A stretch of DNA of 64,000 nt from Ardenticatenaceae bacterium (GCA_020634245.1 JACKCC010000012.1:1-64000), one strand, 5' to 3'. Counted from the first letter of the stretch, positions 43,307 through 51,348 are shown. The notes: a model not told the origin generated them from the letters alone. Made by a program: numbers and translations.

Positions 43307-43379
43307 CTGCGGTGGTAGGATTCGAACCTACGAATGGCGGATTCAAAGTCCGCTGCCTTAGCCACTTGGCGACACCGCA
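43307..43379 (-). tRNA. tRNA-Gln (anticodon TTG)
   Basis: On the minus strand the acceptor TGCGGTG pairs with CACCGCA, followed by a discriminator G. The D arm is GCCAAGTGGCTAAGGC, the anticodon stem GCGGA/TCCGC closes the loop CTTTGAA with anticodon TTG, and the T arm is GTAGG-TTCGAAT-CCTAC. Start with T and discriminator G are usual for tRNA-Gln. CCA is not encoded. Confidence 0.95.
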
Positions 43380-43419
43380 AGACGAGGGAAATGTTAGCAC
43401 AACGGGTCGTTTTTAGCAA

Positions 43420-43453
43420 GGCAGAAGGCAGAGGGCAGAAGGCAGAAAAAAGT
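43420..43453. repeat. GCAGAAGGCAGA repeat, left flank of the IVS-type gene
   Basis: AGGCAGAAGGCAGAGGGCAG and following AAGGCAG. It is the reverse complement in kind of the right flank at 43822-43871, so the gene between them is bracketed by inverted repeats. Confidence 0.7.
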
Positions 43454-43457
43454 ACAT

Positions 43458-43805
43458 TCAAGTTGATTTTGCTTTTTTGAGAATTGTCACAAAAATGGCG
43501 ATGAGTTCGTTTGTTTCTTGCCGTAATTCTTTGAGTTTAGTTTCTGAAATTATTCCTGCATCCTGAAGGAGTTCAAGCCAATAATCTGTTTCACCAAGTT
43601 CTTGCAAGCCGACATTCATCTTGCTGATAAATTCGGCGTTTGAGCGTGCCCGATTGGCCTCTCGATAATGAGCACCAACTGATGTACTTGACCGCAAAAC
43701 TTGATTGCCAATCACTTGAGTTTCTGCTGTTTTGGGTAATGAAGTATACAATCGAATAATTCGCAGCGAGAAATCCTTAGTCCGATTCTTCAAATCCTGT
43801 GTCAC
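43458..43805 (-). CDS. Four-helix bundle protein of the 23S rRNA intervening-sequence (IVS) type
   Basis: A 115-residue helical protein with the family's features: SLRIIRLYTSLPK, QVLRSSTSVGAHYREANRA and SKMNVGLQELGETDYWLELL. Members were first found in insertions within 23S rRNA genes, but most, as here, stand alone in intergenic DNA. Their role is not established. No rRNA is near. The gene is flanked on both sides by GCAGAAGGC-type repeats in opposite orientation, which looks like a small mobile cassette. No ACGGCCGT palindrome lies within it. Confidence 0.9.
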   Translation of the reverse strand: MTQDLKNRTKDFSLRIIRLYTSLPKTAETQVIGNQVLRSSTSVGAHYREANRARSNAEFISKMNVGLQELGETDYWLELLQDAGIISETKLKELRQETNELIAIFVTILKKAKST

Positions 43806-43821
43806 AAGCCCTCCCCCATTT

Positions 43822-43871
43822 TCTACCTTCTAAATTTTGCCTTCTGCCCTCTGATTTCTGCCTTCTGCCTT
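43822..43871. repeat. TTCTGCCTTCTGCC repeat, right flank of the IVS-type gene
   Basis: TTCTACCTTCTAAATTTTGC then CTTCTGCCCTCTGATTTCTG and further units, up to the recR stop. It mirrors the left flank at 43420-43453. Confidence 0.7.
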
Positions 43872-43872
43872 T

Positions 43873-44478
43873 CTAAAGTTCGCGCCGTCCCTCCAACGCA
43901 CGGCCCAGCGTAATTTCATCCGTGTATTCCAGGTCACCGCCAACAGACAGGCCGCGGGCCAGGCCGGTGAGTTTGACCTTGAATTCGCTCAAGCGACGGT
44001 TGAGATAGAGGGTTGTCGATTCACCTTCCAGGGTGGGGTTAGTGGCCAGGATGATTTCACGGAAATCGTTAGTTCTGACACGCTCGATCAGTTCGGTGAT
44101 GCGTAAATCTTCGGGGCCGATGCCTTCTACCGGGGAAATAGCGCCGTGGAGGACGTGGTAACGGCCGTTATACGCCCGCGACCGTTCAATAGCCAACAAA
44201 TCCAGCGGTTCCTCCACTACGCATAACAGACCGGGATCACGGCCGTCGTCACTACAAATCTGGCACGGATCTTCCTCAGTGATATTGAAGCAAACCGAAC
44301 AAAACTGCGTCCGCTCCTTCAAATCTTGCAGCGCCTGGGCCAAGTCCAGCGCCTGATCCTCCCCGCCCCGCAGCAAATAAAACGTTAGCCGCGCCGCCGA
44401 TTTGGGACCAATTCCCGGCAGGCGGGCAAACTCGGTAATCAGCCGTTGTACCGGCTGGGGAAGTGCGTTTGAAGCCAT
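43873..44478 (-). CDS. recR: Recombination protein RecR
   Basis: Forms the ring that works with RecO in RecA loading; 201 residues. It has the N-terminal helix-hairpin-helix (RLPGIGPKSAARLTFYLL), a four-cysteine zinc finger (CSVC ... CQIC) and a Toprim domain with CVVEEPLDLLAIERS and ILATNPTLEGESTTLYLNR. The order dnaX-ebfC-recR on one strand is the common bacterial arrangement. Confidence 0.95.
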   Translation of the reverse strand: MASNALPQPVQRLITEFARLPGIGPKSAARLTFYLLRGGEDQALDLAQALQDLKERTQFCSVCFNITEEDPCQICSDDGRDPGLLCVVEEPLDLLAIERSRAYNGRYHVLHGAISPVEGIGPEDLRITELIERVRTNDFREIILATNPTLEGESTTLYLNRRLSEFKVKLTGLARGLSVGGDLEYTDEITLGRALEGRREL

Positions 44479-44483
44479 AGTAT

Positions 44484-44548
44484 TTGTTGCTGGCTGCTGG
44501 TGGTTGGTTGTTGGTTACTAGCAACCAGCAACTAACTACCAGCTACCA
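44484..44548. repeat. CCAGCAAC-type simple hairpin repeat, copy 3
   Basis: TTGCTGGCTGCTGGTGGTTG and GGTTGTTGGTTACTAG face CAACCAGCAACTAACTACCA. It fills the recR-ebfC gap, so the ribosome site of recR must be formed inside the repeat. Confidence 0.72.
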
Positions 44549-44550
44549 AA

Positions 44551-44934
44551 TCACATACCGCCCAGGCCACCCAGCAAATCGCCCAGGCCGCCGCCCAGGT
44601 CGAGGCCGCCCGTCAGCCCTTCCATCCGCTGGGCGGCCATGGCTTGCGATTGCTCGATGGCCTGGTTAACGGCCGCTACCAACATATCTTGCAGCATCTC
44701 CACATCTTCAGGATCAACCACTTCCGGGTTGAGCGTGATCGCCTGCACCCGCTGGTGGCCGGTAATTTCAATGGTAATTGCGCCGCCACCAGCCGTCACC
44801 GCGACAATTTCATCGGCTAGCGAGTCTTGCGCCGCCGCCATGTCCTGCTGCATCTTCTGCACCTGGGCCATCATGTTGTTAGGATTCATCTTGGGTTTAC
44901 TTTTGGGTTTACCACGAAAAGATCGTTTAGCCAT
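44551..44934 (-). CDS. ebfC: Nucleoid-associated protein, YbaB/EbfC family
   Basis: A 127-residue DNA-binding protein. The core is the helix MNPNNMMAQVQKMQQDMAAA, the strands VAVTAGGGAITIEITGHQ and the helix VEMLQDMLVAAVNQAIEQS. It has a basic N-terminal extension and a glycine-rich C-terminal tail (GGLDLGGGLGDLLGGLGGM). It lies between dnaX and recR as in most bacteria, which supports a role in repair or nucleoid structure. Confidence 0.92.
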   Translation of the reverse strand: MAKRSFRGKPKSKPKMNPNNMMAQVQKMQQDMAAAQDSLADEIVAVTAGGGAITIEITGHQRVQAITLNPEVVDPEDVEMLQDMLVAAVNQAIEQSQAMAAQRMEGLTGGLDLGGGLGDLLGGLGGM

Positions 44935-44935
44935 T

Positions 44936-44990
44936 TTAGTCTCCTGGTCTTGTAGTCTCGTAGTCGAATAATCTTGTTATCAGATAGTCT
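44936..44990. repeat. TAGTCTC-type simple repeat, copy 1
   Basis: Units such as TAGTCTCCTGGTCTTGTAG, TCTCGTAGTCG and TTTAGTCTCCAGTCTC. A related run lies at 49936-49976. It fills the ebfC-dnaX gap. Confidence 0.55.
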
Positions 44991-46616
44991 TTAGTCTCCA
45001 GTCTCTTCCTTCACCACGCCGCCTAATTCATCGGCCAGAGCGCGGAATTCTGCTTCCGGGACGGGAACGGTGTATTCGCTGGTAACGACACTGCGCACAC
45101 GGCAATCCGTTCCTAACAAGCGGCTGAAAGTTTCGCTCACCAACTGCACTGCACCAGCCGTGTCGTTGAATTTTTTGTTGAAAATGGGGAAATCGAACCC
45201 CAAAATAATCGTACTGCCTTCCAGCGCCAACGGTTTGCCCATCGTCAGCAAAGCCGGTAAATTGCGCTGCTGCTCGCCGACCTGCTCCGTCATTGTCCGC
45301 CACTGCGCTTTAACTGCCTCCAGCGACAATTCCGTCGGCATCCGGCTGGTAACAGCCGGCTGTGCGCCTTCTTCGGGGGATGGTTCTTCTTCTAGCAAAG
45401 GCGGTGCGGCAGTGGCTGGCGGCTGGTGACTGGCGGCTGGTTTTTCGCTGGCCACAGGTGGCGATACCTTTGGCTGACGGATGACGGCTGACGCATCACG
45501 TATGACGGGTGGCGCATGACGCATCACAACTGGCTCATCCGGCAAAAGCTCAATAAATGCCAGTTCCAGTGGTAACTGCGGCTGCCAGCTTCCGGCTGAG
45601 GTCAACGCTGCTTCGGTAAACCGTTTGACGGCGTTGATAAGTCCCTGGCGCGGCGCGCGCTGGGCCTGGGCCAGCATTGTTTCCTGATGTTCCGATGGGC
45701 CATCAAAGGCGAGATCGCGCCCGGCAGCCTGCATGAGCAGCAGTTGACGCAGGTAGGCAACCATCTGGCGGCTGAATTGGCGGGCGTCGGCCCCGGAAAC
45801 CAGCGAATCGTGAATAATTCCCAGTCCGGCTGCGCCATCGCTGTTGAGCCAGGCATCGACCAATTCGGTAACGGCCGTATTCGTCACCGTCCCCAATACC
45901 TGCTGCGCCCGCTCCAGCGTAATCGCATCACCGGGAGCCATCACCAACTGGTCCAGCAAACTCTCGGCATCGCGGATGCTGCCTGCGCCCTGGTCGGCAA
46001 TCAGCGCCAGGGCATCATCTTCCACCGACAACCCTTCTTTGTCGGCCAGCCAACGCAAGCGCTGTTTGATTTCGGCTGTGGTCAGCAGGCGGAAATTGAA
46101 CTGCTGGCAGCGCGATTTGATCGTCATGGGCACTTTGTGTTCTTCGGTGGTGGCCAGGACGAATTTGGCATGCGGCGGCGGCTCTTCCAATGTTTTGAGC
46201 AGGGCGTTGAAGGCAGCCGTCGAGAGCATGTGGACTTCGTCGATGATGTAGACTTTGAAGCGGCCTTCGCTGGGGGCAAAGTTGATTTTGTCGCGCAAAT
46301 CGCGAATATCATCCACGCCGGTGTTGGAAGCGGCGTCAATTTCGATCAGGTCGAGGAAACGGCCGTTATTCACCGCTTTACAGATAGAGCATTCGTTACA
46401 CGGCCGTTGCCCCAAATCCTCATGCAAGCAGTTAACCGCCTTGGCCAGCAGCCGCGCCGAGGTCGTCTTGCCCGTGCCGCGCGGCCCGCAAAACAGGTAG
46501 GCGTGGCCAACACGGTCCGCGGCCACGCTGTTTTGCAGCGTGCGTGTGATGTGCTCTTGACCGACAACGTCGTCAAAACGGGCGGGCCGCCATTTGCGAT
46601 ACAGAGCTTGGGACAT
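44991..46616 (-). CDS. dnaX: DNA polymerase III subunit gamma/tau
   Basis: Clamp-loader ATPase, 541 residues. Domain I has Walker A GPRGTGKTTSA near residue 45, a cysteine cluster around CLHEDLGQRPCNECSIC and Walker B VYIIDEVHML; domains II and III follow to about 370. A linker of about 75 residues then leads to a C-terminal tau-like domain (LEAVKAQWRTMTEQVGEQQ). Part of that linker (about 45410-45530) is made of the same simple repeats seen between genes: ATGACG-type units give APPVIRDASAVIRQP, and CCAGC-type units give ASEKPAASHQPPATA. Function should be normal, since linkers tolerate change. Confidence 0.95.
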   Translation of the reverse strand: MSQALYRKWRPARFDDVVGQEHITRTLQNSVAADRVGHAYLFCGPRGTGKTTSARLLAKAVNCLHEDLGQRPCNECSICKAVNNGRFLDLIEIDAASNTGVDDIRDLRDKINFAPSEGRFKVYIIDEVHMLSTAAFNALLKTLEEPPPHAKFVLATTEEHKVPMTIKSRCQQFNFRLLTTAEIKQRLRWLADKEGLSVEDDALALIADQGAGSIRDAESLLDQLVMAPGDAITLERAQQVLGTVTNTAVTELVDAWLNSDGAAGLGIIHDSLVSGADARQFSRQMVAYLRQLLLMQAAGRDLAFDGPSEHQETMLAQAQRAPRQGLINAVKRFTEAALTSAGSWQPQLPLELAFIELLPDEPVVMRHAPPVIRDASAVIRQPKVSPPVASEKPAASHQPPATAAPPLLEEEPSPEEGAQPAVTSRMPTELSLEAVKAQWRTMTEQVGEQQRNLPALLTMGKPLALEGSTIILGFDFPIFNKKFNDTAGAVQLVSETFSRLLGTDCRVRSVVTSEYTVPVPEAEFRALADELGGVVKEETGD

Positions 46617-46639
46617 GAGGATAGTTTAGCATTGGAGCC

Positions 46640-46682
46640 GGGGCATGACAAGGTGAAGGGGTGACGCAGTGAAGGGGTGAAT
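46640..46682. repeat. GGTGAAGGGGTGA simple repeat, copy 1
   Basis: GACAAGGTGAAGGGGTGACG then CAGTGAAGGGGTGAATTTC. Related to the hairpin at 59572-59650. Confidence 0.55.
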
Positions 46683-46780
46683 TTCGTTTTTTGGAGTTGT
46701 TTGATGACCGAGATGTGATGGGATACGGCCGTGTCCGCAGCGATTTAGCTTGTTTACTGTGGTCCAAGAACTTACGAAAG

Positions 46781-47347
46781 CTATTGCATTGGTCTAAAAC
46801 TGGCCACAATAGGGTTAAAATAATTGAAGTAGTCATCATACGCATACTCTTTCGTGTATGATGGCAACTGTAACTCAATGATAAACATATCATCTTGGCG
46901 AGTGATGTAGACTTCTTCGTGGAGAGCACCATTTATCTTGTACCGACGTTTTGTAATAGAACACCCATTAACCGTCTCTTCAATCAAAAAAATTTCTTCG
47001 TACTCAATTGCCCTATCGTAACGGCCTAAGCGTGAATTCGCCCAATTAACAACATTTTCGATTGTTGGCTCATTAAAAGCACGATAGTAAATGAAGACTG
47101 CAAAATCGCTCCAACTTGAGTCGTCTATTATCAACTTGAGATCGTGGTCACCTCTGTAACCTGCATCCCCATACTTTTGAGGATGCCAAATCGCTGGATA
47201 ATCAACTGAAAATCCGTATTGCACGTGCGTTACAGTTTTCCATTGCCCTACTTCAGATCTGCACGAAGGAATTTCTCCGCCCATCATCAGCGCCCACACA
47301 GTGGCCAAAAAAACGATCCCCAAAAACTTAATGAATGCCCAAGGCAC
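46781..47347 (-). CDS. Secreted PsbP-like protein, function unknown
   Basis: A 188-residue protein with a hydrophobic N-terminus (about 5-24, FIKFLGIVFLATVWALMMG) that reads as a signal peptide or anchor. The body has HVQYGFSVDYPAIWHPQKY, the opening of PsbP/Mog1-like domains, and ends with a strand-rich region closing in FNPIVASFRPMQ. Such domains occur in many exported proteins of unknown role. The gene is AT-richer than its neighbours, stands alone and lies beside a palindromic element, so recent arrival is plausible. Confidence 0.65.
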   Translation of the reverse strand: MPWAFIKFLGIVFLATVWALMMGGEIPSCRSEVGQWKTVTHVQYGFSVDYPAIWHPQKYGDAGYRGDHDLKLIIDDSSWSDFAVFIYYRAFNEPTIENVVNWANSRLGRYDRAIEYEEIFLIEETVNGCSITKRRYKINGALHEEVYITRQDDMFIIELQLPSYTKEYAYDDYFNYFNPIVASFRPMQ

Positions 47348-47506
47348 TGGGTCTGTTCTATGGGATTTGATTTCACGGTAACTTTTTCGCCATCACGCAA
47401 TGGTATGGTTACTCGTGAAAATCGCCCAAATCGAGTTGGAAAAAACGCCGCAAAATGAGTGATTTACGGCCAATCCCATTCAACGGACCCAGTGCCAATG
47501 CCCAAG
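47338..47506. repeat. Palindromic intergenic element with 25-base imperfect arms
   Basis: GGCACTGGGTCTGTTCTATG plus GGATT (about 47343-47367) pairs with a right arm that reads, reversed, GGCACTGGGTCCGTTGAATG plus GGATT (about 47471-47495). The centre of about 100 bases has no reading frame of note. The left arm overlaps the first codons of the PsbP-like gene. Confidence 0.6.
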
Positions 47507-47563
47507 CTTTTCGGAAAAATTGATGGTTATTCACTATTTGGCCTTCCCCCTTCTTGGCAATTC

Positions 47564-48580
47564 TTAAAATAACTCAGGATTCGATGACACCCATTCGTAC
47601 AAATTACGGATACCGGCGGCGGGGGAGATAGTGGGCTGCCAGTCCAGTTTTTCTTGGGCTTTGCGGATGTCGGCGATGAAGACGCGTTGGTCGCCGGGCC
47701 GCCAGTCGCCACGCCGGATGGGAATCTCGCGCCCGGCTAATTCGGCCAGCAGCGGGCCAAATTCGGTCCAAACGGAAAGCGTGTTGTCCGGGCCACCGCC
47801 AACGTTGAGCGCCTGACCGCGCAAATCGTCAATCTTTTCGATGCCCATTTCGTAGGCCCGAATCAAATCGGAGACGTGGAGCAGGTCGCGCACCTGTTTG
47901 CCATCGCCGAAGATGCTGATGGAGCGGTTCATGATGGTGGCGATGACGAAATGGGCTACCCACCCCTGGTCTTCTACGCCAAATTGGCGACGGCCGTATA
48001 TGCACGATTGGCGGAACACCAGCGTCCGTAAGCCGTAAATGCGAGCGTAATCAATCATGTACTGGTCGCCCGCCCCTTTGGAACAGCCGTAGGGCGAGTG
48101 AAAATCCAGCGGCGTCGTTTCCGGGACACCATGCGGGAAATCGGCGTAAGCGTAGCGGTTGTCTTTTTCCACAATGCCCACCGCTTCCATGCCGCCGTAC
48201 ACCTTGTTGGTTGAAGCGTAAAGAACGGCCGCATCCGGGCAATAATGGCGCACCGCTTCCAGCACGTTAAACGTACCCAACGCGTTAATCTCAAAATCTT
48301 CGCGCGGGTTTTGCACCGAGGTGGTGACGGCCACCTGGCTGGCCAAATGCAGCACCACATCTGCGCCGCCAATGGCTTGCGACAACACTTCGTAATCACG
48401 AATATCGCCTTCGATAAGCCGGATGCGATTGCCGTGCTGTTGGCACAGCCATTCGACGTTGGCCGGGCCGCCGACGCGGCTCATATTATCGAATAAAATG
48501 ATGTCGTGCCCCTGGCGGGCAAAATAATCGGCGCTGTTGCTGCCAATGAAGCCCGCACCGCCGGTGATGAAGAATTTCAT
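47564..48580 (-). CDS. NAD-dependent sugar epimerase, CDP-paratose 2-epimerase-like
   Basis: A 338-residue extended short-chain dehydrogenase. The Rossmann motif is GGAGFIGSNSADYFARQGH; the catalytic YxxxK is YGCSK in the stretch HSPYGCSKGAGDQYMIDYAR. FRQSCIYGRRQFGVEDQGW and WVAHFVIATIMNRSISIFGD are typical of CDP-paratose 2-epimerase (tyvelose epimerase) and near relatives. It would make a nucleotide sugar for surface polysaccharide. No other paratose gene is nearby, so the exact substrate is uncertain. GGGAGTAAT precedes the ATG. Confidence 0.8.
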   Translation of the reverse strand: MKFFITGGAGFIGSNSADYFARQGHDIILFDNMSRVGGPANVEWLCQQHGNRIRLIEGDIRDYEVLSQAIGGADVVLHLASQVAVTTSVQNPREDFEINALGTFNVLEAVRHYCPDAAVLYASTNKVYGGMEAVGIVEKDNRYAYADFPHGVPETTPLDFHSPYGCSKGAGDQYMIDYARIYGLRTLVFRQSCIYGRRQFGVEDQGWVAHFVIATIMNRSISIFGDGKQVRDLLHVSDLIRAYEMGIEKIDDLRGQALNVGGGPDNTLSVWTEFGPLLAELAGREIPIRRGDWRPGDQRVFIADIRKAQEKLDWQPTISPAAGIRNLYEWVSSNPELF

Positions 48581-48616
48581 ATTACTCCCGTGTTTGGTAT
48601 TCCGTAGTCCGTAATC

Positions 48617-48642
48617 GGATGACGGATGACGAATGACGTTTT
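48617..48642. repeat. ATGACGGATGACG simple repeat
   Basis: GGATGACGGATGACGAATGA and CG follow directly upstream of the epimerase gene. Same family as 9634-9684 and 41752-41795. Confidence 0.5.
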
Positions 48643-48657
48643 ACGCTTTATACAGCC

Positions 48658-49200
48658 CTACCCGCCTAAATCCTTATTTTGCAGACGGATGAAGAGGGCC
48701 TCTTTTTGTTGGAGGAGGAATTGGTAGTAACGGCCGTTCAGCGGCTCGTAGGTCATAATCAAGGCATCCTCGCCCGTATCTTTGTAGTAACGCCGCCGTT
48801 CGCCGACGATGGCAAACTGGTATTTGTGATACAGGGCCTGCGCCGTCAGGTTGCTCTGGCGCACTTCCAGCGTCACCATCTGTGCCGCCTGTTCATTGGC
48901 CATGAAGAGCATGTTCAGCAGCAGCAGTTCGCCTAATCCCCGGCCGCGCCAATCGGGATGGGAGGCGATGGTGCTGATGTGACATTCGTCGCCCATCAAC
49001 CAGAAACCGGCGTAACCGATGACCGCATCTGCCGTGCACAACACCTGATAATAAGCTAATTTATTATGATCCAACTCATATTGGAAGACCGAATTCTTCG
49101 TGGGCGTGGGGAATGAAAGGCGGTCAATCACTCGCACTGCCGCCAAATCAGGCAGGCGCATGGAGCGCAACAGGTAGGGAGCAGGCGGCGTAAGCATCAT
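48658..49200 (-). CDS. rimI: Ribosomal-protein-alanine N-acetyltransferase (RimI-like)
   Basis: A GNAT acetyltransferase. I choose the ATG at 49200 (MMLTPPAPYLLRSMRLPDL), 180 residues; a start at 49239, overlapping tsaB, is also possible. The acetyl-CoA loop is HPDWRGRGLGELLLL, followed by VTLEVRQSNLTAQALYHKYQF, the RimI pattern. It would acetylate the N-terminus of ribosomal protein S18. The tsaE-tsaB-rimI order on one strand is a common bacterial cluster and supports the name. A C-terminal extension of about 30 residues is not typical. Confidence 0.85.
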   Translation of the reverse strand: MMLTPPAPYLLRSMRLPDLAAVRVIDRLSFPTPTKNSVFQYELDHNKLAYYQVLCTADAVIGYAGFWLMGDECHISTIASHPDWRGRGLGELLLLNMLFMANEQAAQMVTLEVRQSNLTAQALYHKYQFAIVGERRRYYKDTGEDALIMTYEPLNGRYYQFLLQQKEALFIRLQNKDLGG

Positions 49201-49219
49201 CAAGGTGGCCGGCGGCAAA

Positions 49220-49927
49220 TTATTCTGCCTTCTGCCCACTTCCTTCTGCCTTCTCTTCTGGCTTGTTACCCGCCGGATCGCGCAGGTAGACCGGAGCTAA
49301 CGCCGCAGCGTCATCGGCTTTGCCAGTGCGCAGACGCTGCCAGCCCAGTTCAGCCAGATGCCCGGCCCGGCGGATGGAGCGCGCCGGCAAGGCCACTTGA
49401 AAACTTGAACTGGCCGCCCGGATTTTTTTGGCCGCTTCCGGTGTAATTTCCCCGGCAAATATCGTCGGCCCATCCAGTTGGGCCAGCAGTTCATCCCAGG
49501 TGTTGTTGTCGGGTCCCCATTGGCAAGTCCAACCGGTACGGCCGTGCCACCCATACCCCGCCGCTGAAATCCGTTTGCGCCCGGCTTCGATGACGACTAC
49601 TAGCTGGCCTTCACGCTGACCAAACGACGTGGCCACGATGTCCAGCGTCGGCACGCCGATGAGAGGCAGGCCGTTGGCCAACGCCAGCCCCTTGGCCAAG
49701 GCCAGCCCCACCCGCAAACCAGTATAGGAGCCAGGGCCGATGGCCACAGCGATGCCGCTCAAATCGGCCGCTTCTATTCCGGCTTGCTTCAGCATCTCAT
49801 CTATGGCCGGGGTCAATTCAATCGTATGGTTATTCGCACAGCGCCAGCCGTGTTCGGCGATAACGGCCGTGCCGTCATGCAATGCCAATCCGGCCCAGCG
49901 TGTTGCGGTGTCAATTGCTAAAATCAT
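49220..49927 (-). CDS. tsaB: tRNA threonylcarbamoyladenosine biosynthesis protein TsaB
   Basis: A 235-residue protein of the ASKHA fold that supports TsaD in making t6A on tRNAs. Blocks are ILAIDTATRWAGLALHDG at the start and IAVAIGPGSYTGLRVGLALA, the TsaB signature. The last dozen residues (KPEEKAEGSGQKAE) come from a TTCTGCCTTCTGCC-type repeat that runs into the 3' end of the gene. It stands between tsaE and rimI. Confidence 0.94.
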   Translation of the reverse strand: MILAIDTATRWAGLALHDGTAVIAEHGWRCANNHTIELTPAIDEMLKQAGIEAADLSGIAVAIGPGSYTGLRVGLALAKGLALANGLPLIGVPTLDIVATSFGQREGQLVVVIEAGRKRISAAGYGWHGRTGWTCQWGPDNNTWDELLAQLDGPTIFAGEITPEAAKKIRAASSSFQVALPARSIRRAGHLAELGWQRLRTGKADDAAALAPVYLRDPAGNKPEEKAEGSGQKAE

Positions 49928-49935
49928 TTCGTCAT

Positions 49936-49976
49936 GCAGTCCTTAATCTGGTAGTCGAGTAGTCTCCAGTCTCGTG
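49936..49976. repeat. TAGTCTC-type simple repeat, copy 2
   Basis: AATCTGGTAGTCGAGTAGTC then TCCAGTCTCGTG. It fills the tsaB-tsaE gap and resembles 44936-44990. Confidence 0.5.
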
Positions 49977-50477
49977 TCAAACACCAAATGCACTTTGCTT
50001 GAAGTCATTCAGCAGTTCCAGCGAACGATCACCAGAAGCAGTGAACCGAAGGGCACGGCGGGTTTCGCTCTGGTAGCTAAAGGCAATCCATAGCCGGTCT
50101 TCCGGCAGCCAGGCGGAAATCCGCTCTGGCCATTCGACCATGATTGCCCCGTCACCGTCAAAGGTGTCATCCAAACCGACTGTGTAGGCATCGGCTTCGC
50201 TTTCCAGCCGGTAGCAGTCAATATGATGGAGGATACGGCCGTCTCTCGCCCGCGGGTACTCATTCACCAGGGTAAACGTCGGGCTGGTCACGCGAACGGC
50301 CGTGCCCCAGCCGCGCCCCACACCGCGCGCCAGCACCGTCTTGCCCATGCCCAATTCACCAGCCAGACACAGGACATCATGCGGCTCCAACAATTCGCCC
50401 AGCCGGACACCCAGCCGCACCGTCTGCTCCATACTGCTGCTTACAAAATCCAGCGTCCATTTATCCAATATCGCCAT
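49977..50477 (-). CDS. tsaE: tRNA threonylcarbamoyladenosine biosynthesis ATPase TsaE
   Basis: A 166-residue P-loop ATPase required for the t6A cycle with TsaB and TsaD. The P-loop is GELGMGKTVLARGV, followed by VTSPTFTLVNEY, the family signature, and HHIDCYRLES. VEWPERISAWLPEDRLWI near the end is also typical. It heads the tsaE-tsaB-rimI cluster. A TATAAT on the minus strand about 55 bases upstream is a possible -10 without a clear -35. Confidence 0.93.
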   Translation of the reverse strand: MAILDKWTLDFVSSSMEQTVRLGVRLGELLEPHDVLCLAGELGMGKTVLARGVGRGWGTAVRVTSPTFTLVNEYPRARDGRILHHIDCYRLESEADAYTVGLDDTFDGDGAIMVEWPERISAWLPEDRLWIAFSYQSETRRALRFTASGDRSLELLNDFKQSAFGV

Positions 50478-50596
50478 ACCGCCACCTGATACAAAAATTC
50501 CACTTTCTACCGGTATTTACACCTAAAGTATTATACCTTCCCCGGTCAATCATGGTATCATTATGAAGATAGAATCATAATCATAAGGAAAGGCAC

Positions 50597-51322
50597 ATGC
50601 CCATTCTCATTATCTCCGACATTCACGCCAATTTAGCCGCCTTCGAAGCTGTTCTTGCCGATGCCGAAGGCCAATGGGATACCATATGGTGCCTGGGAGA
50701 CATCATCGGCTACGGCCCTAATCCCAACGAATGTGTCGATCTCCTACGGCAGTATGACCACATCAGCCTTTCCGGCAACCATGATTGGGCTGTGTTAGGT
50801 AAATTAGACATTAACTCATTCAACGACGAAGCCCAAACGGCCGTTCGCTGGACCCAATCCGTTTTGCGGGAAGATGTGCGTACCTACATGGAAACACTGC
50901 CTACCACGCTGTTAAAAGAGCCATTCACCCTAGTTCATGCCAGTCCCCGGCAGCCTGTTTGGGAATATATTTTGGATGCGTACACGGCCGCTGTCAATTT
51001 CAGCTATTTTGACACGACCTATTGTCTGGTAGGCCACACCCACGTTCCCGGCGCATTTCAACAAGAAAACAATCATATCTTAGTCCATCAACCTGATTAC
51101 CGTCAGCCACGAACCCTGTCGGAAACCCGCTGCATTATCAATCCGGGCAGTGTGGGCCAGCCTCGTGATTCAGACCCACGAGCCGCTTATGCCTTGTTAG
51201 ACCCGGAAACGCTGACCTGGGAGTATCGGCGTGTTGACTATCCTATCGTCCAAACACAAGAACAAATGAATAAAATCGGCATGCCAGAAAAGTTAATCAC
51301 TCGTCTGGCACATGGTTGGTAA
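50597..51322 (+). CDS. Calcineurin-like metallophosphoesterase
   Basis: A 241-residue phosphoesterase behind AAGGAAAGGCAC. Metal-site blocks are IISDIHANLAAFEAVL, CLGDIIGYGPNPNECVDLL, SLSGNHDWAV, LVHASP and LVGHTHVPGAF, followed by CIINPGSVGQPRDSDPRAAY. This set fits the YfcE/Ap4A-phosphatase-like branch (DNA-binding-free single-domain form). The closing PGSVGQPRD loop is typical. The substrate is not known. It is unrelated in branch to the CpdA-like gene in the nuo operon. Confidence 0.88.
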   Translation: MPILIISDIHANLAAFEAVLADAEGQWDTIWCLGDIIGYGPNPNECVDLLRQYDHISLSGNHDWAVLGKLDINSFNDEAQTAVRWTQSVLREDVRTYMETLPTTLLKEPFTLVHASPRQPVWEYILDAYTAAVNFSYFDTTYCLVGHTHVPGAFQQENNHILVHQPDYRQPRTLSETRCIINPGSVGQPRDSDPRAAYALLDPETLTWEYRRVDYPIVQTQEQMNKIGMPEKLITRLAHGW

Positions 51323-51348
51323 CGTTTTTTGTAATCTTTCAATCCAAA

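Noticed and set aside
43458..43805. Part of a 23S rRNA gene, given the IVS-type protein
   Set aside because: No rRNA sequence is visible on either side; the neighbours are tRNA-Gln and recR.
43420..43871. CRISPR array
   Set aside because: The repeat units are 6-8 bases, imperfect and mirrored, with no constant 25-40-base repeats or spacers and no cas genes.
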